Source of the DNA: Deltaproteobacteria bacterium
GTDB lineage: Bacteria > Myxococcota_A > Polyangia > Polyangiales > Ga0077539
Direction of reading: 5' to 3'
Length of the DNA stretch: 64,000 nt
Assembly (NCBI GenBank): GCA_016218725.1
Contig: JACRDB010000065.1
Span: 1-64,000, forward strand
Under the pieces are notes generated by a model. That model worked only from the letters and a program-made list of their open reading frames with translations, had not been told where the DNA came from and made no database searches. Positions within the stretch are counted from its first letter, which is position 1, and each line of letters begins with the position of its first letter. Both the position numbers and the translations under genes were made by a program. Shown in pieces: positions 46,494-56,282 of the stretch.

Positions 46494-49400
46494 TCAGGGT
46501 CCCAGGAGGGCGTTCGGTCCGAAGCGCACCATCAGCACCCCGAGCGGGTTGTCGAAGGCGTCGCGCAGGCGCCGGTCGCCGTCGGGCGCTCCGGCCCGCT
46601 CCACGATCATGACGAAGCGCTCCCGGCTCGCGGACACGTCCGTGCGCCGGGTGCCGCTCACGCGGTTGGTGTCCATGGCCGACGGGCCCTCGATGTGGAT
46701 CTGCGTGTTGGACAGCCGACCCCCGAAGCGGTTCGCGAACACCGAGGAGGCCACCCTGCCGGTCAGGCCCCCACGACCGTCCACGCCGCCGCTAAGACCT
46801 CGCAGGGTGCCGTCCGCGGCGAGTTGCATCACCCGCACCTGGATCGGATCGTCTCGAAGTGACTGGACGAAATAGAGCCCCCCGTAGGGCCCTCCCTCGC
46901 TGCCCGCGCCCATGGGGTTCAGCGTGAGGTTGCCCGCGGCATCGGAGAGCGCCCGGACCTGGATGTTGGCGACCACCGCCGTAAGCCAGATCGGGTTGGT
47001 GTAGGCCTCGTAGGTGCCCGGACAGGTCGTGCCGAAGCGCACGTGGGCCACGGCGGCGTGGGGACCGAAGAGCGGGCGAGGGAGGTTGACCGCCTGGACG
47101 TGCCAGGCGCCGTCGCACGCCATGGGGGTCAGGGCGATCCGGGTGGTGGGCCCGAGGGTGCCTCCCTCGCCCGTCAGGAGGAGCTCCTGCAGGACCGGCG
47201 TGGTCCCGCCGAAGTCACGAATGTTCTGGCAGCGCGTGCGCACCAGCACGCGTTGGTCGATCGGGTCCGTGAGGGAGAGCGGGTACCAGGGCACCGGGAC
47301 CAGGGCGCTGCCCTCGCCGTCGTAGCGCCCGCCGCCACCGACCCAGCCATCGGGGTCGAAGCGCGCGGGCCCGGACGGGTCCTGCACCCAGGAGACGAGG
47401 TCCGAGGCGTTGTCGTGCCAGGCGACATACCCCGTGGTCCGGTCCCAGTCGCCGCGGCCCTCGGCGTCGATCTCGGCCTCGAGCACGGGCCCGTCGGTGA
47501 CCACCGAGCGCCCCTGGCGCAGGGCCTCCAGGGTGCCACCGAAGGTGTACGTCCGCGGCCGACCCCAGGCGCTGTCCGAGACGGTGTTCGCGCCGAGCGA
47601 CTGACACAGCGAAGAGGCCACCGAGGCGCACAGGTCGAGGGTGTAGTCAAAGTCCCCGTGGGCGTCGCTCCCGGCGACCATGAACACCTTCCGAACGATG
47701 CGCCTGCGCCGCGCCATCGGGTCCGCGGGGTCGTCCGAGAAGGTGAGGTAGAGCCCGTCCCTCACATGCCGCAGGAAATTGTCCATGCCGGTGTCAACGT
47801 CCGTGCGGTACCCGCCCTCGCCGGTGCAGGTCGGCAGCCAGTGAGCCCAGGGGTTTACGTCCCGCTGGCGCCAGGCGCCGGAGCTCGACGTCACGGTCTG
47901 CGCCGAGCGGCCGTTCCAGAACTGGTAGCCCCGGAAGACGAACTGCCCGTCCGGGTCCATGGGGCTGGTCGCCCGCACGTACAGGTGGGTGTTGTGCCCG
48001 GTGCCCGACCAGGCTGGAGCCGGCAGGGACAGTGACTCGCGCAGGAGGTCCTCGCCCCAGACGAAGTGATTGAGGAAGGGGTGCGCCGCGAAGGTGAAGC
48101 CCCCGGTGCCCGCGAGGTCCTGCCCGAAGCACCCGGTCGCGCGGCGGCCGGCCAGCCCCTGGAGGAGGTTGCGGGCGGTCGGGGTGCAGCCACCGGACGC
48201 CAGGCTGCCCCAGGAGCCCTCGACGTGGCGATCGGCGTCATAGAGCAGCGTGTGGCGCCCGAGGCCCATGGCCCCGAGCACGGACCCTTCTCCGGCCAGG
48301 CTCACCTCCTCGCCGGCGGAGCGACCGACCAGCGCGCGGTAGAGGTTCATCTCCGCGCCGCCCGTGTCCCCCGTTGCGCCCGCCCAGCGAGAGGGTCGCG
48401 AGGGGCCGGCCAACGGCGCCTCCACGTCACCGAAGTAGGTGTTGTGGTCCGTGGTGATGATCTGCCCCGGCACCGCCGACCACGTCGGCGGGAAGCTCCC
48501 GCCCACGAAGCCCAGGGACCACGCGGAGGCCAGAAGCATCTCCAGGGGCCCCCCGTAGGCCTTGGCGGGGCCCGTGAGGTCCGAGCCGGTGTACCACTCG
48601 GCGATGGAGTGGAAGTGAGCGTCGAAGTACCGATCTGCGCGGCCGGGGCTCGAAAGGGTCGGCAGCGCCTCACCAATGGCGACGCCGAGCATCTTGCGGG
48701 TGCGCTGCGGGAAGGCGAGCGACACGGCGCGGCGCCAGGAGCGGAAGTCCACCTCCAGGAAGGCGCCGAGGGCGGCCCGATCCGGCAGAGCGTTCGCCGT
48801 ACGATTGGGGAGCCCCTCCACCGGGAACCAGATGATCCGGTGCGCGCCGTCCGGCGGCGTGCCCGTGACCAGGACCTTGCGGGAGGGCACCTCGCGGCCG
48901 TCCTCGTCGCGCACGACAAGGGTCGACAGCAGCGTCGGAGCGCCCGGCGTGATGGGCGCCACGGCGCTCACACGGTCCTGGTACACCACGGGGCCGAAGC
49001 CGGTCAGCGGTCCGTTCGGGTTGCGCACCCGGACCCCGTCCACATGGACGGAGTACGGCACCCGCCTCGGAATCATGGACGAATCCAGCTCCTCACGCAC
49101 CCAGCTCAGGCGGGCGAAGAACAGCATGAGGGGGATCCGGTCGCGGGTGGTCCTCCAGGGTGTGTCCGCGATGAGGTTGTCCCCCGGGAGCTGGAAGTAG
49201 GCCGTCTCGGCGGGCTCCGTGGCGGGCGGGAGGAGCACCCGGAACGCCGCCACGCTCGACGAGAGGTCCTGCTGGCCTGGCGCGGGACGCAGCCACGCGG
49301 CCACCATCTGCCGTTGGACCCGGGCCGCGGGGGTGACATTGGCGGTCACCGTGGTCCGGGCGCCAGGCGCGAGCGCGGGGACTGCGTACATTGTAGGTGC

Positions 49401-51521
49401 GGCCTCGGTGACGAGGCCCACGCGCAGCTCGGTGGGGCCTTCCGGGACGTTCCCGGCGTTCTCGACGGTGACGCTGGCGACCCAGCTCGTCGCTGCGGCG
49501 CGGGGAGGGACCAGCGTCACGCGGCCGAGGCGAAGGGCGTGGACGATCCCGGCGGAGAAGGTCACCGCCGTGGTCGCCGTGTCGTTGGTCGCCTCGGAGT
49601 CACCGGGCGCCGAGACCCGGAAGGTGACCATGGCCGTGGTCTGACCGGGCTCGGGGTGCAGGTCGAACTCGACCTCGCGCTCCGCTCCTGGAGGGAGGCC
49701 GCTCACCGTGGCGCTCGCGCTGGTCGTTGGAGGAGCCCCACCGGACGCGAGGCGACCGCGGCTCGCGGACGCGGTGACCGTCACCGAAGAGAGGTCCGTC
49801 ACGCCGCGGTTCTCCACCCTTGCGCGCAGGCGGACGACCTCCCCCGGCAGGGCGTTGGTGCGCGGGCCCGACGCTCCCGCGGCGGCGTCGATGCGTCCGG
49901 CGCGGGCGGCCGCCACGGCGCGGGCGGCGTTGACCCTCCGGGCGGAGAACACCCGCTCGAAGTCCGCGAAGGGGACCGGCTCCGCGGTGGCGCGGAGGAG
50001 CGCCCGCACCTGTGGCGCTCGCAGGGCGCCATCGGCGCTGCGCACCAGGGCCGCGACGCCGGCCACCAGGGCCGCGGCCGGAGACGATCCTTGCTGGGGC
50101 AGCACCTGCCCGCCCACGGAGGCCGTCAGGACCATCTCTCCCGGGGCCAGGAGGAGGGTGTCTGGCGACAGGTCCGAGTCGGCGCTGGGGAGGTCCGTGG
50201 TGCTGGACGCCGCGACGCTCACGACGCCGGGCAACCCCGCGGGGAAGCGGTCGTGGTCCGCGCCGTTGGACCCGGAGGGCGCCACCACGAGCGCGTCCAT
50301 GGCCTGCGCGGCCGCCACCGCGGCCTCGACCTCGGCGGAGGAGCGGGCCACCCCGAGGCCCACAAGGATCACCTGGGCCCCCTGGCTGACGGCCCAACGG
50401 ATCCCCGCGGCGAGGTTGGCCTCGGTGCCGCGCCCGAGGCTGTCCGCGACGCGGGCGCAGAGGAGGCGCACCCCGGGGGCGACGCCCACCACGCCGACTC
50501 CGTCCACGCGTCCCGCGACGATGGAGGCCATCGCGGTGCCGTGACCGGTGGTGTCCTGCGCGGTGTCATCGCCGTCGAGGAGGTCCCGCTGGGCCAGTAC
50601 CTGCCCGACCAGGTCCGTGGCGGAGACGTCGCAGCCGGTGTCCACGATGGCCACGCGCACCTCCGGGCGCCCGCGGGTGCGCTCCCAGGCGCGGGACAGG
50701 TCGATCCGCGCGAGGGCCCAGGACGCGGCGAAGGACGGCTCCGTCGGTGGCGTGCCAGACCACGGCGGAGCCGTTGGCTCCGGCGCCGGCACGGGCTCCT
50801 CGGGTGGAGGCGGCGGGTCCGGGAAGGCGCCCCCTGGCGCCAGGCAACGACAGGCCGCGGGCTCTCGTCGGCAGCGCCCGGCGCGGCAGGTCTCGAGGCC
50901 GTTGGCGAGGTCGCCGTCGTCGCAGCGGGTGCCGTCGGGGGCGCCCGCGCAGGCGCCGTCCCCGGCGGGGTGGAGCGCGCCGGAGGCGGGGTCGCAGCGG
51001 GCGCTGTCGCAGCAGTCCGCCGGGCAGGTCGCGGCGCTCTCGTCCGCGTCGCAGACACCATTGCCGCAGGACCCGCACACGACAGGGTCGGCGCAGGACA
51101 GCCCGCACTCACGGCGCGTACAGGGCACGTCCGCGGGCGGTGAGGTGTCCGTGACGACGGAGGTCTCGGGCAGCGTGGAGGTGTCCCCTGGTGCGGTCGT
51201 ATCCTCCAGGGGCGGGACCTCTGGAGGAGGGATCTCGGCGCCGGGACCATCCAACGCATCGATGGCAACGACCGTATCGATGGCATCCACGGCGTCGCCG
51301 CCGGGCGACTCGGGTGCGTTGGTCTCCGCCGTGGGGAGATCCGGTGGAGGAGGCTGCTCCGTCGATGCGTCCATGCGCTCTGGTATCGCGGAGGCGTCGT
51401 CGTGATCGTCCGGGGCGGCGGAGTCTGGGGATGGGTCAGGCAGGGAGGCGGGCGGGGGGCTGCATGCGGCCAGGAGGGACCCGAGGAGCCAGGCACGGAA
51501 ACGCTTGCTGGAGGGGCACAT
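46494..51521 (-). CDS. Subtilisin-like (S8) serine peptidase, large multidomain lipoprotein
   Basis: VRVAIVDTGCDV (Asp), DTTGHGTAMASIVAG (His), GSSPAAALVAGVAALV (Ser); CARDB-like region; Cys-rich N-terminus. Confidence 0.88.
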   Translation of the reverse strand: MCPSSKRFRAWLLGSLLAACSPPPASLPDPSPDSAAPDDHDDASAIPERMDASTEQPPPPDLPTAETNAPESPGGDAVDAIDTVVAIDALDGPGAEIPPPEVPPLEDTTAPGDTSTLPETSVVTDTSPPADVPCTRRECGLSCADPVVCGSCGNGVCDADESAATCPADCCDSARCDPASGALHPAGDGACAGAPDGTRCDDGDLANGLETCRAGRCRREPAACRCLAPGGAFPDPPPPPEEPVPAPEPTAPPWSGTPPTEPSFAASWALARIDLSRAWERTRGRPEVRVAIVDTGCDVSATDLVGQVLAQRDLLDGDDTAQDTTGHGTAMASIVAGRVDGVGVVGVAPGVRLLCARVADSLGRGTEANLAAGIRWAVSQGAQVILVGLGVARSSAEVEAAVAAAQAMDALVVAPSGSNGADHDRFPAGLPGVVSVAASSTTDLPSADSDLSPDTLLLAPGEMVLTASVGGQVLPQQGSSPAAALVAGVAALVRSADGALRAPQVRALLRATAEPVPFADFERVFSARRVNAARAVAAARAGRIDAAAGASGPRTNALPGEVVRLRARVENRGVTDLSSVTVTASASRGRLASGGAPPTTSASATVSGLPPGAEREVEFDLHPEPGQTTAMVTFRVSAPGDSEATNDTATTAVTFSAGIVHALRLGRVTLVPPRAAATSWVASVTVENAGNVPEGPTELRVGLVTEAAPTMYAVPALAPGARTTVTANVTPAARVQRQMVAAWLRPAPGQQDLSSSVAAFRVLLPPATEPAETAYFQLPGDNLIADTPWRTTRDRIPLMLFFARLSWVREELDSSMIPRRVPYSVHVDGVRVRNPNGPLTGFGPVVYQDRVSAVAPITPGAPTLLSTLVVRDEDGREVPSRKVLVTGTPPDGAHRIIWFPVEGLPNRTANALPDRAALGAFLEVDFRSWRRAVSLAFPQRTRKMLGVAIGEALPTLSSPGRADRYFDAHFHSIAEWYTGSDLTGPAKAYGGPLEMLLASAWSLGFVGGSFPPTWSAVPGQIITTDHNTYFGDVEAPLAGPSRPSRWAGATGDTGGAEMNLYRALVGRSAGEEVSLAGEGSVLGAMGLGRHTLLYDADRHVEGSWGSLASGGCTPTARNLLQGLAGRRATGCFGQDLAGTGGFTFAAHPFLNHFVWGEDLLRESLSLPAPAWSGTGHNTHLYVRATSPMDPDGQFVFRGYQFWNGRSAQTVTSSSGAWRQRDVNPWAHWLPTCTGEGGYRTDVDTGMDNFLRHVRDGLYLTFSDDPADPMARRRRIVRKVFMVAGSDAHGDFDYTLDLCASVASSLCQSLGANTVSDSAWGRPRTYTFGGTLEALRQGRSVVTDGPVLEAEIDAEGRGDWDRTTGYVAWHDNASDLVSWVQDPSGPARFDPDGWVGGGGRYDGEGSALVPVPWYPLSLTDPIDQRVLVRTRCQNIRDFGGTTPVLQELLLTGEGGTLGPTTRIALTPMACDGAWHVQAVNLPRPLFGPHAAVAHVRFGTTCPGTYEAYTNPIWLTAVVANIQVRALSDAAGNLTLNPMGAGSEGGPYGGLYFVQSLRDDPIQVRVMQLAADGTLRGLSGGVDGRGGLTGRVASSVFANRFGGRLSNTQIHIEGPSAMDTNRVSGTRRTDVSASRERFVMIVERAGAPDGDRRLRDAFDNPLGVLMVRFGPNALLGP
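46540..46601. repeat. Right 62-bp direct repeat, inside the 3' end of the S8 protease gene
   Basis: Matches 40622-40683 with 2 mismatches. Confidence 0.9.
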
Positions 51522-51587
51522 GGGAGGTTCCGTGGGGAGGTGTGGGAGGGGCCTCCAACGCGCGACCAGCATACCGCAACGCGCGGG

Positions 51588-52337
51588 TCACCACGCCGAC
51601 GATCGCAGTCCTTCGGGTGGCCTGAGCACCGCGAGGGTGCCCGGGCCCGCGATGGAGAGCAGCCGCTCTCTGCGCGGGTCCCAGGCGAGGGCGTAGGCGT
51701 TGCGGGTGTGGGGCACCTCCCTCCCGGCGAGGAGACCTCCCGGCGCGGTGAAGAACGCGACGCCTCCCGCGCGATCGGCCACGGCGACCCAGCGACCCCG
51801 AGGATCGAGCGCCACGCTCAGGGCCTCCGAGGGCACGGGCAGTCTCCGCGGGGCCATCCCCTGGGGTTCGAGCCAGGCCTGGCCGGCCTCGACCCAGGCC
51901 CGGGCCTGGGCGCTGCGGACGCGCTGGTCGGCGGTCAGGGAGGGCAGCGCCGAGGGGTCCGGAGGCGCCGCCCTCGAGGCCAGGAGGTCACAGGCCCCGA
52001 GGCTGCCATCGGCATGCAGGTAGTCCACGACTCGATCGTCCCCTCGGACGCGGAGGGAGCGCGCCTCCAGCGAGTCCCGGCAACCCCCGCGACGACGCAG
52101 GGAGCACGGGTCCAGCTCGTCGACGCCGCCGGCCACGGCGATCACGTAGGTCCCTCGCGACGTCACCGCGAGCGCGAAGGCCCGAGGCCCCACCGAGGCC
52201 CTGGTGGGAGCGTCCTGCGGGCAGCGCGTCCGGTCCGAGCGAAGGGTCAGGTCCGCGGGGCGCTCACAGGACGCGAGCCCTGCGACGACGAGCGTGAGGA
52301 GGGACCCCCTACGAGCTGGAGCGCGGCGGCTACCCAT
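51588..52337 (-). CDS. Hypothetical lipoprotein (possibly beta-propeller-like)
   Basis: LTLVVAGLASCERP lipobox; GRWVAVADRAGGVAFF repeat-like stretches. Confidence 0.6.
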   Translation of the reverse strand: MGSRRAPARRGSLLTLVVAGLASCERPADLTLRSDRTRCPQDAPTRASVGPRAFALAVTSRGTYVIAVAGGVDELDPCSLRRRGGCRDSLEARSLRVRGDDRVVDYLHADGSLGACDLLASRAAPPDPSALPSLTADQRVRSAQARAWVEAGQAWLEPQGMAPRRLPVPSEALSVALDPRGRWVAVADRAGGVAFFTAPGGLLAGREVPHTRNAYALAWDPRRERLLSIAGPGTLAVLRPPEGLRSSAW

Positions 52338-52415
52338 GACACACCGGGAGAGGAGAGGGTCGGGGCTCCTACGGTGTCAAGTCCCTCATCGACGGCGGGG
52401 CGGTCCTCAGGCCGC

Positions 52416-53849
52416 TCAATCGTTGTCGGCGTAGGCGACGGAGGTGTACGCGCCGCAGCCTGGACAGCGCACCTCGAGGTCGTAGTAGAAGTCGCCGCCC
52501 ATCGAGGACCCGGCATGGAACGCCACGACGAGCACCTCGGCGCTCGCGCAGGCGCCGCAGCGGGCGCGCTGGAGCTCCTCGGCCGCGAAGCCCCCGCGGA
52601 GCGCGCGCGGGTGCTCCGCCGGAGCGATCCCCGAGCCGACGAGCCAGGTCTGGAGACCGAAGGGCCGCTCGACGCACGGCGGCTCGTCCGGGGCGCCGTG
52701 CGCGCGCGTGACCGCGAGGATCGGGGAGCGCGCGAGGCGCAGGTCACGCAGGCCATCCTTCCACGAGCGGAGGAGCTCCGGACCGAGGTCGAGGCGCAGC
52801 GGAGGCGGGGTCGCGGCGACGGCGGGCGCGGCGCGCGGGGGCTCCGGACGCGCGGGGAGCGGCGGCACGCTGGGATCGGCCTGGGGGAGGGCGGTCGGCG
52901 CCGCGGACGCACGGACCGGACGCGGGAGCGCCTCGACGCGCGCAGCGCTCAGGTCGCGCAGCACGCAGCGGAATCCGAGGCTCGACCACCCCCTCGCGGG
53001 GTCAGCGCCGAGGCGGGAGTAGAGCGCGTACGGCAGGTCGTCGCGCGTGCCACCGCGCAGCGCCCTCCACGCCGGGCCCACGCCGAGCAGCACGTCGCGC
53101 CAGGCGCTGTCGAGCTGGTCTGGCCTCTCGCAGTAGAGGTCCTCGCACCACTCCCAGCTAGACCCCAGCATCCCGAGCACGCCGTAGGGGCTCGCGAGCT
53201 CGGGGTACGCGTCCGCGGCCCGGTGGTTCGCCGACCCGCCGCGGAGCTCGTGGAGCACGGGCAGCACCGCGTCGCCCCACGGATAGCGCCGACCGTCTCC
53301 GCCGCCACCCGCGAGCTCCCACTCGACCTCCGAGGGCAGCGCGAGGCCCACCCACGCGGCGTACCGCGACGCGCCGTGGTAGCTGACGCCGGTCATCGGG
53401 TGCTCGGCGTGGGCCTCTGGCATGCGGCCGCCGCGCCACGGCGAAGGGCAGCCGGTGGCCGCGACGAAGGCCGCGTACTGCGCGCAGGTGACCCGGGTGC
53501 GATCGATCGCGAACGCGGGGAGCTCCACCTCCCGCCGGGGCCGCAGCGCACGCAGCGCGGTCGCGTGGCGCGCGGGATCGCCGGCCCTCCGCAGCGCCCC
53601 GATCGTCGACCGGCCGCGGAGGGGCTGGTCGTCATCGGGGTCGGGCTCCTGCGCCGCCGCGACGTCGTCGTCGACCGTGGCCCAGCGCACGGCGGTGGCG
53701 ACGTTTGCGTCGAGCACCGCGCGGAACCGGGCGAGGTCGAGGCCCACGGAGCCCTTCGTCGCGGGGATCACCACGAGGACGTGCCCGTTCGCAGCGCGGA
53801 TGACCCGGAGCTCGCCGGTGTTCGTGTCCATGGACCGCGCCGAGGGTAG
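52416..53849 (-). CDS. FGE-sulfatase domain protein with C-terminal CxxC pairs (zinc-ribbon-like); start approximate
   Basis: VTCAQYAAFVAATG, LPSEVEWELAGGG, LRGGTRDD, LGFRCVL; CGAC...CPGC near the C-terminus. Confidence 0.8.
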   Translation of the reverse strand, partial: LPSARSMDTNTGELRVIRAANGHVLVVIPATKGSVGLDLARFRAVLDANVATAVRWATVDDDVAAAQEPDPDDDQPLRGRSTIGALRRAGDPARHATALRALRPRREVELPAFAIDRTRVTCAQYAAFVAATGCPSPWRGGRMPEAHAEHPMTGVSYHGASRYAAWVGLALPSEVEWELAGGGGDGRRYPWGDAVLPVLHELRGGSANHRAADAYPELASPYGVLGMLGSSWEWCEDLYCERPDQLDSAWRDVLLGVGPAWRALRGGTRDDLPYALYSRLGADPARGWSSLGFRCVLRDLSAARVEALPRPVRASAAPTALPQADPSVPPLPARPEPPRAAPAVAATPPPLRLDLGPELLRSWKDGLRDLRLARSPILAVTRAHGAPDEPPCVERPFGLQTWLVGSGIAPAEHPRALRGGFAAEELQRARCGACASAEVLVVAFHAGSSMGGDFYYDLEVRCPGCGAYTSVAYADND

Positions 53850-54011
53850 CATGCCCCGCGGGGACCATAGATAGACCTCACGATCCGGCGCAGGCGCTCG
53901 GGCGGTCAAGACGAACCGCGTGCAGCCCGTCCATCAGGAGCACGCCGCCCCGGGAGGCCCGTGGACGGCGACTTCTCGGACTCCGGCCCTTTGGGGTAGT
54001 GTCGCCGGGTC

Positions 54012-54650
54012 ATGGATGGCAGCGTGGTGTTCGCTCCGTTGGTGCTGGCCGCTGTGGGCGGGCTGCTGGTCTGGGTCGTGCAGTATGCCCTGCGCAAGGA
54101 GGCCGAGCGGGCCCGGAGCTGGGAGCTCTTCGGGCAGGGGAGGGGCCTCGCGTTCGTCCCGCGCTCGGGCCCATGGTACGCGCAGAAGCCCGCTCGCCTG
54201 GAAGGGCGTCTGCGCGACGTGCCGGTCACCGTTGACACCTTCGTGGTGAGCACGGGCAAGAGCTCGACCACCTACACCCGGGTCACGGCGCAGGACCTGG
54301 TGCCGCAGGAGCGCTACGCGAGGGTGTACCGCGAGGGGGCGCTCGGCGCGCTCGGCGACCTGCTGGGCTTCCAGGACGTGGCCGTGGGCGACGAGCCCTT
54401 CGACCGCGCCTGCGTGGTGAAGGCCGACGACGAGGCCGGCGCGCGAGAGCTGCTCCACAAGCCCCTGCGCGACGCGCTCCTGCGCTGGCTCGACGCGGGC
54501 GTCCAGGGCGGGTCCTTCGTGTACGACCGCGGGCAGATCAAGCTGGTGTGGTTCGGCGCCGAGGTCCGCCACGTGGTGCTCGCCGCGGCGGTCGACGCCG
54601 CCGTCGAGGCGGGCGCGTTCCGCGGGGTGGAGCCCCGGGTGTTCCGGTAG
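54012..54650 (+). CDS. Hypothetical protein with N-terminal TM helix
   Basis: 212 aa ORF; FAPLVLAAVGGLLVWVVQYAL; overlaps the start of the next gene. Confidence 0.7.
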   Translation: MDGSVVFAPLVLAAVGGLLVWVVQYALRKEAERARSWELFGQGRGLAFVPRSGPWYAQKPARLEGRLRDVPVTVDTFVVSTGKSSTTYTRVTAQDLVPQERYARVYREGALGALGDLLGFQDVAVGDEPFDRACVVKADDEAGARELLHKPLRDALLRWLDAGVQGGSFVYDRGQIKLVWFGAEVRHVVLAAAVDAAVEAGAFRGVEPRVFR

Positions 54651-55744
54651 TGCCGCGCATCCGACAATGGCTGTCCACGGCGCGGTGGGGCGTCCTGCTC
54701 GGGGCCCTCGCCCTCGGCGGCTGCCGCCGTCCGAGCGCCCCCGCCACCGACGGGGCGCCCCGCCTCAGCGCCCGCCCGGCGGCGCCCGCGCCGGTGCCAG
54801 CGCCGCCCGAGGAGTTCGACTACGGGCGCCTCGCCCGCCGAGCGTTCCGCGCGGCGTCTGCGCCTGCTGGCCTCTCCGCGGCCAAGGTGCTCCTCGGGCG
54901 TCGGCTCTTCCACGAGCCGGCGCTCTCGGCCGACGGCACGGTGTCCTGCGCGAGCTGCCACCCCCTCGACCGCGGAGGGGCCGACGGCCGACGGCGCTCC
55001 CCTGGCGTTCGCGGCGCCCTCGGGGCGGTGAACACCCCGACGGTGCTCAACGTCGGCACCCACGTCGCGTGGTTCTGGGACGGCCGCGCCGCCTCCCTCG
55101 AGGAGCAGGTCTCGGGCCCCGTCACCAACCCCGTGGAGATGGCCAGCACCTGGCCCCGCGTGGTGGCCGCGCTGCGGCGCTCGGAGTCGTACCGCGCTGC
55201 CTTCGCGGAGGCCTACCCCGACGGGGTTACCGCGGCCAACGCGCGCGACGCCATCGCCACCTTCGAGCGCACCCTGGTCACGCCATCGCGCCTCGACCAG
55301 TACCTCCTTGGCGACGAGGGCGCCCTGGCGCCCGACGAGCTCGCCGGGCTGCGGGTGTTCCTCCGCGCGGGCTGCCAGGAGTGCCACAACGGCGTGGGCG
55401 TCGGTGGAGGGAGCTTCCAGCGCATGTCCCGCCACGGGGACTACTTCGCAGCGCGCGGCGACGCCTCGCCCGCGGACCTCGGGCGCTACAACGTCACGCG
55501 CCGCGACGAGGACCGCCGGGTGTTTCGCGTACCGACGCTGCGCAACGTGGCCCGCACGGCGCCGTACTTCCACGACGGCCACCCCGCCACCCTCGACGAC
55601 GCCGTGCGGCTCATGGCCCGGCACCAGGTCGGCCGGGAGTTCACCGACGCCGAGGTGCGCGCCGTGGTGTGCTTCCTCCGGAGCCTCGACGAGGGCGTCG
55701 CCCCCTCGGCGGCCGCTTGCGCGACGCCCTCTCCCGCGCGATGA
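54650..55744 (+). CDS. MauG/di-heme cytochrome c peroxidase-like lipoprotein
   Basis: Two haem motifs CASCH and CQECH; lipobox LGALALGGC; GTG start 54650. Confidence 0.9.
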   Translation: MPRIRQWLSTARWGVLLGALALGGCRRPSAPATDGAPRLSARPAAPAPVPAPPEEFDYGRLARRAFRAASAPAGLSAAKVLLGRRLFHEPALSADGTVSCASCHPLDRGGADGRRRSPGVRGALGAVNTPTVLNVGTHVAWFWDGRAASLEEQVSGPVTNPVEMASTWPRVVAALRRSESYRAAFAEAYPDGVTAANARDAIATFERTLVTPSRLDQYLLGDEGALAPDELAGLRVFLRAGCQECHNGVGVGGGSFQRMSRHGDYFAARGDASPADLGRYNVTRRDEDRRVFRVPTLRNVARTAPYFHDGHPATLDDAVRLMARHQVGREFTDAEVRAVVCFLRSLDEGVAPSAAACATPSPAR

Positions 55745-55890
55745 TCCCGAGGGGAGCAGTCGGCAGGGCCATGTCACTCATCGAAGGGTTGGAGGGCGAG
55801 GGATGGAAGGGGTGTCTCGCTCGCACCTTCGAGGCGACGCTCGACGTTGTCCTTTCCCCTCCGGGTACGGGCCTGAAGCGCAACGGATGA
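55741..55890 (+). pseudogene. Shortened copy of the small ORF at 59881-60093 (in-frame internal deletion)
   Basis: MIPRGAVGRAMSLIEGLEGEGWKGCLARTFEA-TLDVVLSPPGTGLKRNG versus the longer right-hand copy. Confidence 0.65.
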
Positions 55891-55939
55891 ATCCATGCCC
55901 AGCCTCGGCGCCGAGGCCGTTGCATCCGACGTGACGCTC

Positions 55940-56058
55940 TGGGGCTCATCGGGACCTTCTCGGTCGTAGCTGTTGCGCCCCGCGACGAGGTGGACCGGAC
56001 CCTCGGCGACACACCATGGCGTGGTGTGTACGAGAGTCACGGGTGCGTCGAGGTCGAC
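55940..56058 (+). pseudogene. Truncated copy of the membrane-protein gene at 60337-61374
   Basis: ctggggctcatcggga...gacacaccatggcgtggtgtgtacgagagtcacgggtgcgtcgaggtcga matches 60430-60545. Confidence 0.8.
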
Positions 56059-56282
56059 TGGGGGGCTCTGGGGGGCTCTCGGACCCCCCGGGGACAAGCG
56101 CTGGGACAAAACCGCGGGCGGCGCTCGTCGCCCAGTCCCGCTCTCGAGGCGTTGGTCGCCACTGGTGCTCTGGTCGGCGCACAGGTCACGCTCGATGCGA
56201 TCGAACCCGTTCGCGAGGTGCAGAGGCAGCACGTTCCCACACGCGGGCAGACCGGTTCTCATCCCCACGATGGCCCCCGAAC

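Noticed and set aside
48066-51143. 1025-aa plus-strand ORF antisense to the S8 protease
   Set aside because: Codon-bias shadow ORF; the S8 catalytic triad on the other strand fixes the coding frame.
51402-53849. 815-aa plus-strand ORF
   Set aside because: Antisense to the FGE and lipoprotein genes; Arg/Gly/His-rich shadow composition.
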